Of a DNA stretch of 5,460 nt, positions 1-5,415 are shown one piece after another. The stretch is taken from contig JAEZHO010000139.1 of the NCBI GenBank assembly GCA_023416545.1, forward strand, positions 1 to 5,460, in the 5' to 3' direction. Position numbers and translations under genes: made by a program. Position 1 is the first letter of the stretch; every line of letters starts with the position of its first letter. This stretch comes from Pseudomonadota bacterium (lineage in GTDB: Bacteria; Pseudomonadota; Alphaproteobacteria; Rhizobiales; Rhizobiaceae). Under the pieces are notes generated by a model. That model was not told the DNA's origin. It saw only the letters and a program-made list of their open reading frames with translations, and did not search any database.

Positions 1-443
1 TATGCGAGGATGTCGGTCGCCCAGACGACGGCGAAGACGAAAAGGATCGCTGCAAGGCCGGCAAAGCCCCCGTCCCGGATCGCGGCAAGCGAGACGCCGC
101 TCAGGCCCGCATAGACCACCCCGCCGGGCAGCCACCAGGTGCCCCCGCCGATCGCGACGATCAGCAGCATGGTGATCGCAAGGCCGCCGAGGAAGGGCAT
201 GTTCATGTCGGCATCGCCGAAGGCAATGTTGGCCGAAAGCAGGATGATGCCGACCCAGCCGACGAGATTGCCGGTGAAGTTGCGCTCGGTCAGCCGGGTG
301 ATCGTCGACCATTCGAAATAGACGAGCAGCGCGATCGTCGCGGCAAGACTGCGGAAGGCAACACCGCCGGCCCAGGTCGCCGCGAGAACGACGGCGGCCA
401 TGACCAGGCCGGAGACAACCCGGCGCCCCAGTTCCGTCGCCAT
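1..443 (-). CDS. cdsA: Phosphatidate cytidylyltransferase, N-terminal half (runs off the left edge)
   Basis: CdsA is an inner-membrane enzyme that converts phosphatidic acid and CTP to CDP-diacylglycerol, the precursor of bacterial phospholipids. Only 147 complete codons are present; the catalytic C-terminal part lies outside the window. The visible part is strongly hydrophobic, with likely membrane segments near residues 9-26, 33-48, 60-77, 84-104 and 127-141, separated by short polar loops. It ends in WATDILA (141-147), which matches the conserved Asp-containing segment of CdsA that precedes the AYF-GR region. The chosen ATG (441-443) overlaps the uppS stop codon as TGATG, a typical translational-coupling arrangement, and gives the expected short N-terminus ending in basic RR before the first membrane segment. 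Gene order after uppS supports the name. A paralogous cytidylyltransferase cannot be formally excluded without the C-terminal signature. Confidence 0.9.
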   Translation of the reverse strand, partial: MATELGRRVVSGLVMAAVVLAATWAGGVAFRSLAATIALLVYFEWSTITRLTERNFTGNLVGWVGIILLSANIAFGDADMNMPFLGGLAITMLLIVAIGGGTWWLPGGVVYAGLSGVSLAAIRDGGFAGLAAILFVFAVVWATDILA

Positions 444-1189
444 CAGCCGACCACCGCCGTCGTCGTGGCATTCGACAGGCCGCCGAAGCGGCGGTCGCGG
501 GCGGCAAAGATGCGTAGCGCTTCCTCGAACTGCTGACGATCGAAATCCGGCCAGTAGCAGGGCAGGAAGACGAATTCGGAATAGGCCGCCTGCCAGAGCA
601 GGAAGTTGGAGAGGCGCTCCTCGCCGCTGGTGCGGATGATCAGGTCGGGATCCGGGATGCCGGCGGTGTCGAGCCGGCTCTCGATCGCGTCGGGACCGAT
701 ATCCTGCGGGTCCACGAGGCCGGCCTGCACGTCCTTCACCAATTGCGCCGCGGCACGCGTGATCTCGTCTCGCGCGCCGTAGTTGAAGGCGATCACCAGC
801 GTCATCGCGGTATTGTCGCGGGTGGTCTCCTCGGCTTCGAGCAGAAGGGGGAGGATATCGCTTCGGAGCTTATGACGCTCGCCGATGATGCGGATGCGGA
901 TGTTTTCGCGATGCAGGTCGGCGAGATCGCGCCGGATGAACCGGCGGAGCAGACCGAGAAGATCCTCCACCTCCGCTTCAGGTCGCGACCAGTTCTCCGA
1001 TGAGAAGGCGAAGAGCGTGAGATAATTCACGCCGCACTCGCCGGCCGCCTTGACCGTTTCGCGAACCGCCTCGACCCCCTTGTTGTGGCCGATCGTGCGC
1101 GGCAGGCCGCGCTGCTTTGCCCACCTTCCGTTGCCGTCCATGATGATGGCAACATGCTGGGGAATGACCGGGAGATCGAGTTTCGTCAT
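443..1189 (-). CDS. uppS: Isoprenyl transferase (undecaprenyl diphosphate synthase)
   Basis: This cis-prenyltransferase condenses isopentenyl diphosphate units onto farnesyl diphosphate. It makes the C55 lipid that carries peptidoglycan and polysaccharide precursors across the membrane. The 248-aa length is normal. Family motifs are intact: MDGNGRWAK (17-25) with the diphosphate/Mg-binding Asp18, the RTIGH segment (31-35), FSSENWSRP (62-70), and DLIIRTSGEERLSNFLLWQ (181-199) with Arg185, Arg191 and Ser193 for IPP binding, then Glu204 near the dimer interface. There is no signal peptide; the protein is cytosolic and membrane-associated. The ATG is preceded by only a weak GGAA, 5 nt upstream, so it may depend on coupling to frr, whose stop is 44 nt upstream. 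Its own stop codon overlaps the cdsA start by 1 nt. Unlike E. coli, no dxr gene separates it from frr. Chain length (C55 or another) cannot be read from the sequence. Confidence 0.96.
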   Translation of the reverse strand: MTKLDLPVIPQHVAIIMDGNGRWAKQRGLPRTIGHNKGVEAVRETVKAAGECGVNYLTLFAFSSENWSRPEAEVEDLLGLLRRFIRRDLADLHRENIRIRIIGERHKLRSDILPLLLEAEETTRDNTAMTLVIAFNYGARDEITRAAAQLVKDVQAGLVDPQDIGPDAIESRLDTAGIPDPDLIIRTSGEERLSNFLLWQAAYSEFVFLPCYWPDFDRQQFEEALRIFAARDRRFGGLSNATTTAVVG

Positions 1190-1233
1190 GAAAGTTCCGA
1201 TTGTCGGATGCCGGGAGCGCGATGCAGGCCGAC

Positions 1234-1794
1234 CTAGACCTGCATGATTTCCTTTTCCTTCTCGACGAGCAAGCGGTCAACTTCCGAAATCATATCATCT
1301 GTCATCTTCTGGACCTTCTCGGAAAGCGAGCGGCTTTCGTCCTGACCGATGTCGCCATCCTTCTCGGCTTTTTTCAGGCTGTCCATGCCGTCGCGGCGCA
1401 CGTGGCGGACGGCCACCTTGGCCTTTTCGGCATAGTCATGGGCAACCTTGACGAGCGACTTGCGGCGCTCCTCGTTCAGCTCGGGAAGCGGGATGCGCAG
1501 GTTCTGGCCGTCGACGATCGGATTGAGGCCGAGATGCGACTCGCGGATGGCGCGGTCGACGGCGCCGACCATGGACTTGTCCCAGATGGAGACGCCCAGC
1601 ATGCGGGGCTCGGGAACAGTGATGTTGGCGACCTGGTTGAGCGGCACGCGCGAACCGTAGGCCTCGACCATCACGGGATCGAGGATGTTGGCCGATGCAC
1701 GACCGGTCCGCAGCGAGGCGATATCGCTCTTGAAGGCGTTGATCGCGCCGTCCATGCGGCGCTTGATGTCGTTGAGATCGATGGCTCCAGTCAT
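1234..1794 (-). CDS. frr: Ribosome recycling factor
   Basis: RRF acts with EF-G to split the post-termination 70S complex so that subunits can be reused. The 186-aa length is almost exactly the family norm. The protein shows the tRNA-like two-domain layout: N-terminal helix of domain I with SLRTGRAS (27-34), domain II in the middle (about 30-105) including GSRVPLNQVANITVPEPR (47-64), and the long helices returning to domain I with VRHVRRDGMD (129-138), which contains the conserved arginines used for rRNA contact. The C-terminus is a charged helix ending KEKEIMQV. The start ATG has a good Shine-Dalgarno CAGGGAG (minus strand, 1802-1808) about 7 nt upstream. It lies 42 nt after pyrH and 44 nt before uppS with no hairpin that I can see, so the three genes are probably on one transcript. 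Confidence 0.97.
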   Translation of the reverse strand: MTGAIDLNDIKRRMDGAINAFKSDIASLRTGRASANILDPVMVEAYGSRVPLNQVANITVPEPRMLGVSIWDKSMVGAVDRAIRESHLGLNPIVDGQNLRIPLPELNEERRKSLVKVAHDYAEKAKVAVRHVRRDGMDSLKKAEKDGDIGQDESRSLSEKVQKMTDDMISEVDRLLVEKEKEIMQV

Positions 1795-1836
1795 CCGTCT
1801 ACTCCCTGTCTTGCTCTTTACTTTGGTGTCGGCGGC

Positions 1837-2559
1837 TCAGGTGTCGGCAACGATGGTCTTGCGGCCGCCGCCGGTCAATATCTGGGCGAAGCCGCCCTTT
1901 TCGTGAATGGAGAACACGATGATCGGGATCGAATTCTCCCGGGCCAGCGCAACGGCCGCCACGTCCATGACGGCAAGGCCCTTCTCGAGGACTTCGCCAT
2001 GGGTCAAGGTCTCGAAGCGGGTGGCCGTCGGATCCTTCTTCGGATCGGCCGAATAGATGCCGTCGACCTGGGTACCCTTGAAGATCGCTTCGGCGCCGAT
2101 TTCGGCAGCGCGCAGGGCTGCGGCCGAATCGGTGGTGAAGAACGGGTTTCCGGTGCCGCCGGCGAAGATCACCACCCTGCCCTGCTCCAGGTGATGCAAG
2201 GTCCGCAGCTGCGTGAAGCTCTCGCAGATCTCCGGCATGGCGATCGCCGACAGGACGACCGTCTCGATGTCGAGCTTGCGGAGCGAGGTGGCGAGGGCGA
2301 GCGCATTGATGACGGTCGCGAGCATGCCCATGTGGTCGCCGGTGACGCGATCGCCGCCCTTGGAGGCCACGGCCACGCCGCGGAAGATGTTGCCGCCGCC
2401 GACCACGACGCCGACCTCGACCCCCATGGCGCGGGCTGCGGCGATGTCGGATGCGATCCGATCAGCGACCGCGACATCGATTCCGAAGCCTTGGCTGCCC
2501 ATCAGGGCTTCACCGGAGGCCTTGAGAAGAACGCGCTTGTAGATGGGCTTCGGGGACAT
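1837..2559 (-). CDS. pyrH: UMP kinase
   Basis: PyrH phosphorylates UMP to UDP using ATP, supplying UTP, CTP and UDP-sugars. It belongs to the amino acid kinase fold and is usually a hexamer regulated by GTP and UTP. The 240-aa product has the family motifs: YKRVLLKASGEAL (7-19) with the phosphate-binding lysine, VVGGGNIFRG (52-61), GDHMGMLATVIN (74-85), FAGGTGNPFFTTD (132-144) for UMP binding, and the FKGTQVDGIYSADPKKD region (160-176). An in-frame GTG at 2565 would add two residues, but it sits inside the Shine-Dalgarno itself. The ATG at 2559 has AGGAG with a 5-nt spacer and is the start used here. The gene lies 94 nt after tsf, across a stable hairpin, and 42 nt before frr. The association with translation genes is common across bacteria. 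Confidence 0.97.
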   Translation of the reverse strand: MSPKPIYKRVLLKASGEALMGSQGFGIDVAVADRIASDIAAARAMGVEVGVVVGGGNIFRGVAVASKGGDRVTGDHMGMLATVINALALATSLRKLDIETVVLSAIAMPEICESFTQLRTLHHLEQGRVVIFAGGTGNPFFTTDSAAALRAAEIGAEAIFKGTQVDGIYSADPKKDPTATRFETLTHGEVLEKGLAVMDVAAVALARENSIPIIVFSIHEKGGFAQILTGGGRKTIVADT

Positions 2560-2564
2560 GGGCA

Positions 2565-2569
2565 CTCCT
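2565..2569 (-). promoter_or_regulatory. Shine-Dalgarno of pyrH (decides the start)
   Basis: The minus strand reads AGGAG here, 5 nt before the ATG at 2559. The upstream GTG at 2565-2563 overlaps the last base of this AGGAG, so it cannot be the initiator served by it. This fixes the PyrH N-terminus at MSPKPIYKR rather than two residues earlier. Confidence 0.85.
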
Positions 2570-2594
2570 GAGGATCAGACGGGTTGCGGATACA

Positions 2595-2628
2595 CGAAGG
2601 GCACCGCGTTGTCACGCGATGCCCTTCG
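2595..2628 (-). terminator. GC-rich hairpin between tsf and pyrH (attenuator or mRNA processing/stability element)
   Basis: On the minus-strand transcript, CGAAGGGCAUCGCG pairs with CGCGGUGCCCUUCG to form a 14-bp stem with a 6-nt loop (UGACAA). One pair is U-G; on the plus strand the same position is a C-A mismatch that breaks the helix, so the structure fits the operon transcript. The stem starts about 25 nt after the tsf stop and ends 35 nt before the pyrH start. It is followed by UGUAUCC, not a U-run, so it is not a canonical intrinsic terminator. It could be a weak attenuator, an RNase-processing site, or a 3' stabiliser for rpsB-tsf mRNA. The stem is read directly from sequence; the function is inferred. 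Confidence 0.6.
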
Positions 2629-2653
2629 GTTTCACCAATCAAGATGAGCTAAA

Positions 2654-3580
2654 TCAGCCCTTGGCGGCTGCAGCCACTTCTGCTGCGAAGTCGGACTCTT
2701 CCTTCTCGACGCCTTCGCCGAGGAGCAGGCGAACCATGCCGGTCACTTCGATCGGCGCGCCGACTTCCTTTTCCGCTTCCTTGACGGCAGCTGCGACGGT
2801 CAGGTCGGGGTTGATGACGAAAGCCTGCGAGAGAAGTGCGACTTCCTCGAAGAACTTGCGCATGCGGCCCTCGACCATCTTCTCGATGATGGCATCCGGC
2901 TTGCCGGAGGCGCGGGACTGCTCGATGAAGACGTTGCGCTCGCGTTCGGCAACGGCGGCATCGACTTCCTCGGCGCGGATTGCCAGCGGCGCGGTCGCGG
3001 CGACGTGCATTGCCACCTGGCGGCCGATTGCAGCCAGCGCATCCTTGTTGCCGGTCGACTTGAGGGCGACGAGGACGCCGAGCTTGCCGAGGCCGTCGGC
3101 AGCAGCGTTGTGGATGTAGGTGGCGACGACGCCGTCATCGACGGAGAGCATTGCCGAGCGGCGGAGGCTCATGTTCTCGCCGATGGTTGCGATCGCGTCC
3201 TTGATGGTGTCGGTGACCGACTTGCCGGAGGCCGGGTAGGTGGCGGCGCCGATCGCATCGACGGAACCGTCGGTCGACAGGGCAACCTGGGCAACGCCGC
3301 GAACGAGATCCTGGAAGGCGTCGTTACGGGCGACGAAGTCGGTTTCGGAATTGACTTCCACGACAACAGCCTTGGTGCCTGCGCTGGCAATGCCGACCAG
3401 ACCTTCGGCGGCGGTGCGGCCCGACTTCTTGTCGGCCTTGGCGATACCCTTGGCGCGCAGCCAGTCGATCGCCGCTTCCATGTCACCGTTGGTTTCGGCG
3501 AGTGCCTTCTTGCAGTCCATCATGCCTGCGCCGGTCTTTTCGCGCAGTTCCTTCACCATTGCGGCTGTGATTTCGGTCAT
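2654..3580 (-). CDS. tsf: Translation elongation factor Ts
   Basis: EF-Ts is the guanine nucleotide exchange factor that releases GDP from EF-Tu during elongation. The 308-aa protein starts with the UBA-like N-terminal module: MVKELREKTGAGMMDCKKAL (8-27) is the first family signature, then the helix through about residue 55. The second signature, EVNSETDFVARND (75-87), contains the TDFV element (80-83) that inserts next to the EF-Tu nucleotide/Mg site. The core repeats follow, with GENMSLRR in the middle and a C-terminal part rich in Ala/Glu ending in AAEVAAAAKG. E. coli EF-Ts is about 283 aa; a length just over 300 is usual in alphaproteobacteria. The ATG is preceded by AAGAGG (minus strand, 3587-3592) with a 6-nt spacer. 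It follows rpsB after 162 nt and is flanked on both sides by hairpins, suggesting expression tuned separately from S2 and from pyrH. Confidence 0.97.
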   Translation of the reverse strand: MTEITAAMVKELREKTGAGMMDCKKALAETNGDMEAAIDWLRAKGIAKADKKSGRTAAEGLVGIASAGTKAVVVEVNSETDFVARNDAFQDLVRGVAQVALSTDGSVDAIGAATYPASGKSVTDTIKDAIATIGENMSLRRSAMLSVDDGVVATYIHNAAADGLGKLGVLVALKSTGNKDALAAIGRQVAMHVAATAPLAIRAEEVDAAVAERERNVFIEQSRASGKPDAIIEKMVEGRMRKFFEEVALLSQAFVINPDLTVAAAVKEAEKEVGAPIEVTGMVRLLLGEGVEKEESDFAAEVAAAAKG

Positions 3581-3710
3581 TGTGTGCCTCTTGTTTCAAG
3601 ATCACCTTGCCGGAAGAACATCGGCTAAGGCAGCGTTGGGGACGAATGTACCCGGATGTGTGACAGGGTCATGAACCCTTGCCGGGGAGACTTGCCTCGA
3701 CCCGGACAAG

Positions 3711-3734
3711 AAAGGCGGCGCGAGCGCCGCCTTT
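3711..3734 (-). terminator. Intrinsic terminator/attenuator after rpsB, before tsf
   Basis: A perfect 10-bp inverted repeat, AAAGGCGGCG / CGCCGCCTTT, surrounds a 4-nt loop (CUCG on the minus-strand RNA). It begins 8 nt after the rpsB stop. The RNA 3' side ends in UUU and continues CUUGUCC, a short and imperfect U-tract. This is a plausible partial terminator that would let some polymerases pass into tsf, as expected if S2 is needed at a different level from EF-Ts. The repeat is near-symmetric, so strand assignment rests on the position just behind rpsB. No convincing separate tsf promoter was found in 3581-3710. Confidence 0.7.
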
Positions 3735-3742
3735 GCCGGAGA

Positions 3743-4516
3743 TCAGGCCTGAGCCTCAGCCTCGCCCTCGAGGGCCGGCTCGACCGGGGTTTCGGCGGAT
3801 GCGCCGAGATCACGGCCGGATGCACCCTGCTGGCGAGCGATGCCGTCGATGGCAGCGCGTGCGATCAGGTCGCAGTAGAGAGCGATGGCGCGCGAGGCGT
3901 CGTCGTTGCCCGGGATCGGGTAGTCGATCAGGTCCGGATCGCAGTTCGAGTCGATGATGGCGACGACCGGGATGCCCAGGCGCTTCGCTTCGTCGATCGC
4001 GATCTTTTCCTTGTTGGTGTCGATGATGAACATCAGGTCCGGCGTGCCGCCCATGTCGCGGATACCGCCGAGGGCCTTTTCGAGCTTCTCGCGCTCGCGC
4101 TCGAGGGTCAGGCGCTCCTTCTTGGAGTAGCCGGACGCTTCCGACGAGAGGATTTCGTCGAGCTTGCGCAGGCGTGCGATCGAGTTCGAAATGGTCTTCC
4201 AGTTCGTCATCATGCCGCCGAGCCAGCGGGAGTTAACGTAGTACTGGGCCGAACGCTTGGCCGAGTCGGCGATGAGTTCAGACGCCTGGCGCTTGGTGCC
4301 GACGAAAAGAACGCGTCCGCCGCGGGCAACGGTATCCGAGATGACCTGCAGCGCGCGCGACAGCATCGGCACGGTCTGAGCAAGGTCGATGATGTGGATG
4401 TTGTTGCGGTCGCCGAAGATGTACGGCTTCATCTTCGGGTTCCAGCGGTGGGTCTGGTGGCCGAAGTGAACACCAGCTTCCAGAAGCTGGCGCATGCTGA
4501 AATCAGGCAATGCCAT
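3743..4516 (-). CDS. rpsB: 30S ribosomal protein S2
   Basis: S2 is a late-assembling protein on the back of the 30S subunit, between head and body, needed for S1 binding. The 257-aa product has the classic N-terminal segment MRQLLEAGVHFGHQTHRWNP (8-27), followed by KMKPYIFGDRNNIHIIDL (28-45), GRVLFVGTKRQAS (67-79), the SRWLGGMMTNWKT signature (96-108), a charged helical-hairpin insertion around 115-150 (KKERLTLEREREKLEK), PDLMFIIDTNKE (159-170) and the second signature GIPVVAIIDSNCDPDLIDYPIPGND (181-205, given here as 181-200 IP-rich core plus GND). The Ala/Glu-rich tail after about residue 230 is typical of alphaproteobacterial S2. The frame extends open to an ATG at 4663, but those 49 residues are unrelated to S2. 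The ATG at 4516 has a strong AAGGAG 8 nt upstream and gives the standard MALPDFSM start. Confidence 0.97.
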   Translation of the reverse strand: MALPDFSMRQLLEAGVHFGHQTHRWNPKMKPYIFGDRNNIHIIDLAQTVPMLSRALQVISDTVARGGRVLFVGTKRQASELIADSAKRSAQYYVNSRWLGGMMTNWKTISNSIARLRKLDEILSSEASGYSKKERLTLEREREKLEKALGGIRDMGGTPDLMFIIDTNKEKIAIDEAKRLGIPVVAIIDSNCDPDLIDYPIPGNDDASRAIALYCDLIARAAIDGIARQQGASGRDLGASAETPVEPALEGEAEAQA

Positions 4517-4524
4517 GCCTTTTT

Positions 4525-4530
4525 CTCCTT
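4525..4530 (-). promoter_or_regulatory. Shine-Dalgarno of rpsB (decides the start)
   Basis: The minus strand reads AAGGAG in a purine-rich run (GGAAAAGGAGAAAAAGGC), 8 nt before the ATG at 4516. This is the strongest ribosome binding site in the window, fitting a highly translated gene, and it rules out the 49-residue N-terminal extension that an open frame to 4663 would give. Confidence 0.88.
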
Positions 4531-4557
4531 TTCCGGTTGAACCTCCGCAAGGCGAAC

Positions 4558-4580
4558 AGCACCCCTCTTCGAGGAATGCC
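4558..4580 (-). promoter_or_regulatory. Hairpin in the rpsB 5' leader (possible autoregulatory RNA element)
   Basis: On the minus-strand RNA, GGCAUUCCUC pairs with GAGGGGUGCU around a GAA loop: 10 continuous base pairs, three of them G-U. On the plus strand those three would be A-C mismatches, so the structure is specific to the rpsB transcript. Up to three more U-G/G-U pairs could extend the base. It lies about 41 nt before the rpsB start. In gammaproteobacteria S2 is known to repress its own rpsB-tsf mRNA through a 5' leader. Whether this hairpin plays that role is inference; I do not recognise it as a named RNA family. Confidence 0.45.
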
Positions 4581-4642
4581 ACCGGCGGAAAGGCCCGGAT
4601 TTCTCCCGGACGATCCCATGCCTTACGTGTGGAATGGTGGTG

Positions 4643-4671
4643 CGCATACAGGCGATCCTGCAAAAACGCAA
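4643..4671 (-). promoter_or_regulatory. Candidate rpsB promoter
   Basis: On the minus strand TTGCGT (4671-4666) and TATGCG (4648-4643) are separated by 17 nt, giving a predicted transcription start near 4636 and a leader of about 120 nt. The -35 box keeps the CTTG core seen in many alphaproteobacterial housekeeping promoters (it is preceded by C); the -10 box keeps only TAT. Position downstream of the neighbouring gene's likely terminator and upstream of the leader hairpin is favourable. The match is modest, and mapping of 5' ends would be needed to accept it. Confidence 0.35.
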
Positions 4672-4690
4672 GGGTCGCGAGGGAAATTTA

Positions 4691-4707
4691 GGAAGCCACC
4701 GCTTTCC
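4691..4707 (-). terminator. Weak terminator-like hairpin after the exported-protein gene
   Basis: The minus-strand RNA reads GGAAAGC GGUG GCUUCC, a 6-bp stem with one bulged A and a 4-nt loop, followed by UAAAUUUCCC. It starts 2 nt after the TGA at 4710-4712. The stem is short and the U-run is interrupted, so termination would be partial; it would still separate this gene from the rpsB operon. Confidence 0.35.
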
Positions 4708-4709
4708 AT

Positions 4710-5243
4710 TCAATAGGTTTCCGTGACGTGCTGCCTCATCTCGGCAAGCACGGAATCCTCGTCGCCGGCCTCGACGCGGTGAATGTCGCTGATGACGAAC
4801 CGGCCGTCCTCGCTCGTCACGTCGAAATGCACCTCGTTCACGCTTTCCCGCAGTTCCGGTTGGTCGAGACAGCGCCACAGCTTGAAGGTCACCCGCACCC
4901 GGGTGATGCCCTGTTCTTCCGGACCCGCCGAAACGGCGAGATCCTCCAGCGGGCAACCATCCTGCGACGCGGTGACGACGTCATAGCCGAACGGATCGCC
5001 CGGGCTTCCGTCGTCGGTATCGTAGGCAGGCCGCTTCGACGCCTCGGCATAGGCAGCCTGGAAGGTCCGGCTGAACAGTCGACCGAGGGGTTCGGGGTCG
5101 AAGAGGTAGATCCATTCGTCCTCGCTGCTGGACCAGTTCCTGGCGGTGATGTCCATGACCTCCCGGACAGGGTCGACCGCATCCCCGGCCGACACCGGCG
5201 AAGCGATCAGGAGGCAGGCCGTGACCAGGAGAATTTTGCGCAT
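4710..5243 (-). CDS. Exported protein of unknown function, possible NTF2-like/DUF3828-type fold
   Basis: I do not recognise a specific gene. From the ATG at 5243 the product is 177 aa and opens with a clear signal peptide: MRK, a hydrophobic core ILLVTACLLIASPV, and a VSA-G cleavage site after residue 19. There is no lipobox cysteine, so the mature protein of about 158 aa is probably periplasmic and soluble. It is acidic, with a helical first half (about 22-70, many Ala/Glu and aromatic residues), a polar Asp/Gly/Pro stretch (74-88, ending PFGYD), then alternating strands to DGRFVISDIHRV (146-157). Two cysteines, Cys97 and Cys125, could form a disulfide. The PFGYD...QDG segment and the final strand pattern recall DUF3828/NTF2-like proteins; this is tentative. 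An in-frame ATG at 5348 and one at 5285 would bury the signal peptide behind a charged leader, so 5243 is preferred, though its Shine-Dalgarno (CGGAA) is weak. It lies 193 nt before rpsB and is probably a separate unit. Confidence 0.75.
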   Translation of the reverse strand: MRKILLVTACLLIASPVSAGDAVDPVREVMDITARNWSSSEDEWIYLFDPEPLGRLFSRTFQAAYAEASKRPAYDTDDGSPGDPFGYDVVTASQDGCPLEDLAVSAGPEEQGITRVRVTFKLWRCLDQPELRESVNEVHFDVTSEDGRFVISDIHRVEAGDEDSVLAEMRQHVTETY

Positions 5244-5320
5244 GGGTGGTTCCGATGATTCCAGACTACGATCATCCTTTACCATCGCCTTTCGTGGCAA
5301 TGGTATCTCCGACCAAAGTG

Positions 5321-5351
5321 AAGGCATCCCGGTACCAGGAAAAGGCATTCC
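5321..5351. repeat. Spaced direct repeat AAGGCATYCC, 21-bp period
   Basis: AAGGCATCCC (5321-5330) and AAGGCATTCC (5342-5351) match at 9 of 10 positions and start 21 bp apart, about two helical turns. The interval contains the palindrome GGTACC. They lie between the candidate promoter and the start of the exported-protein gene. Same-face spacing would suit a DNA-binding regulator, but two short copies can arise by chance. Confidence 0.3.
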
Positions 5352-5387
5352 GCCTTCCCGTTTGGCTTTGCGTTCTGCACCCCGGAT

Positions 5388-5415
5388 GCTATAGCGCAGC
5401 CCACATTCTTGTCCA
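5388..5415 (-). promoter_or_regulatory. Candidate promoter of the exported-protein gene
   Basis: The minus strand reads TGGACA (5415-5410), a 16-nt spacer, and TATAGC (5393-5388): 5 of 6 and 4 of 6 matches to the sigma-70 consensus. Predicted start of transcription is near 5381, leaving a leader of about 138 nt before the ATG at 5243. A plus-strand reading of the same TATA-like core (TTTGCG, 17 nt, TATAGC) is also possible and would point out of the window, so the element could be divergent. The remaining upstream sequence (5416-5460) shows nothing I can name. Confidence 0.35.

Noticed and set aside
1201..2571. Plus-strand open frame of 456 codons opposite frr and pyrH
   Set aside because: It is antisense to two certain genes and spans their intergenic gap. 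Its product is an Ala/Gly/Asp/His-rich composition with no motif, as expected when the reverse frame of high-GC genes lacks stops. No ribosome binding site or promoter supports it.
3005..3628. Plus-strand open frame of 207 codons opposite tsf
   Set aside because: Same reverse-frame shadow pattern over a certain EF-Ts gene.
3665..3679. Small inverted repeat AGGGT-CATGA-ACCCT in the rpsB-tsf gap
   Set aside because: Only a 5-bp stem, with no U-run and no position that suggests control of a start codon.
3605..3685. Repeated CCTTGCCGG at 3605-3613 and 3677-3685 in the rpsB-tsf gap
   Set aside because: Only 9 bp, two copies, no sensible spacing or symmetry; likely chance in GC-rich DNA.
3656..4540. 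Plus-strand open frame of 294 codons opposite rpsB
   Set aside because: It is the reverse shadow of rpsB, Asp/Arg/Val-rich with no recognisable domain; rpsB is certain on the minus strand.
4517..4663. 49-residue N-terminal extension of S2
   Set aside because: The extension is His/Pro/Cys/Gly-rich and unlike any S2; AAGGAG at 4525-4530 and the standard MALPDFS start place initiation at 4516. The stretch holds the leader hairpin instead.
5254..5276. Inverted repeat GATGAT / ATCATC just upstream of the exported-protein start
   Set aside because: 6-bp stem with an 11-nt loop; too weak to call as a regulatory hairpin or operator on this sequence alone.
5244..5348. 35-residue N-terminal extension of the exported protein (ATG at 5348, or 5285)
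   Set aside because: It would put a charged, Pro-rich segment ahead of a textbook signal peptide. The short start at 5243 gives MRK plus a hydrophobic core.
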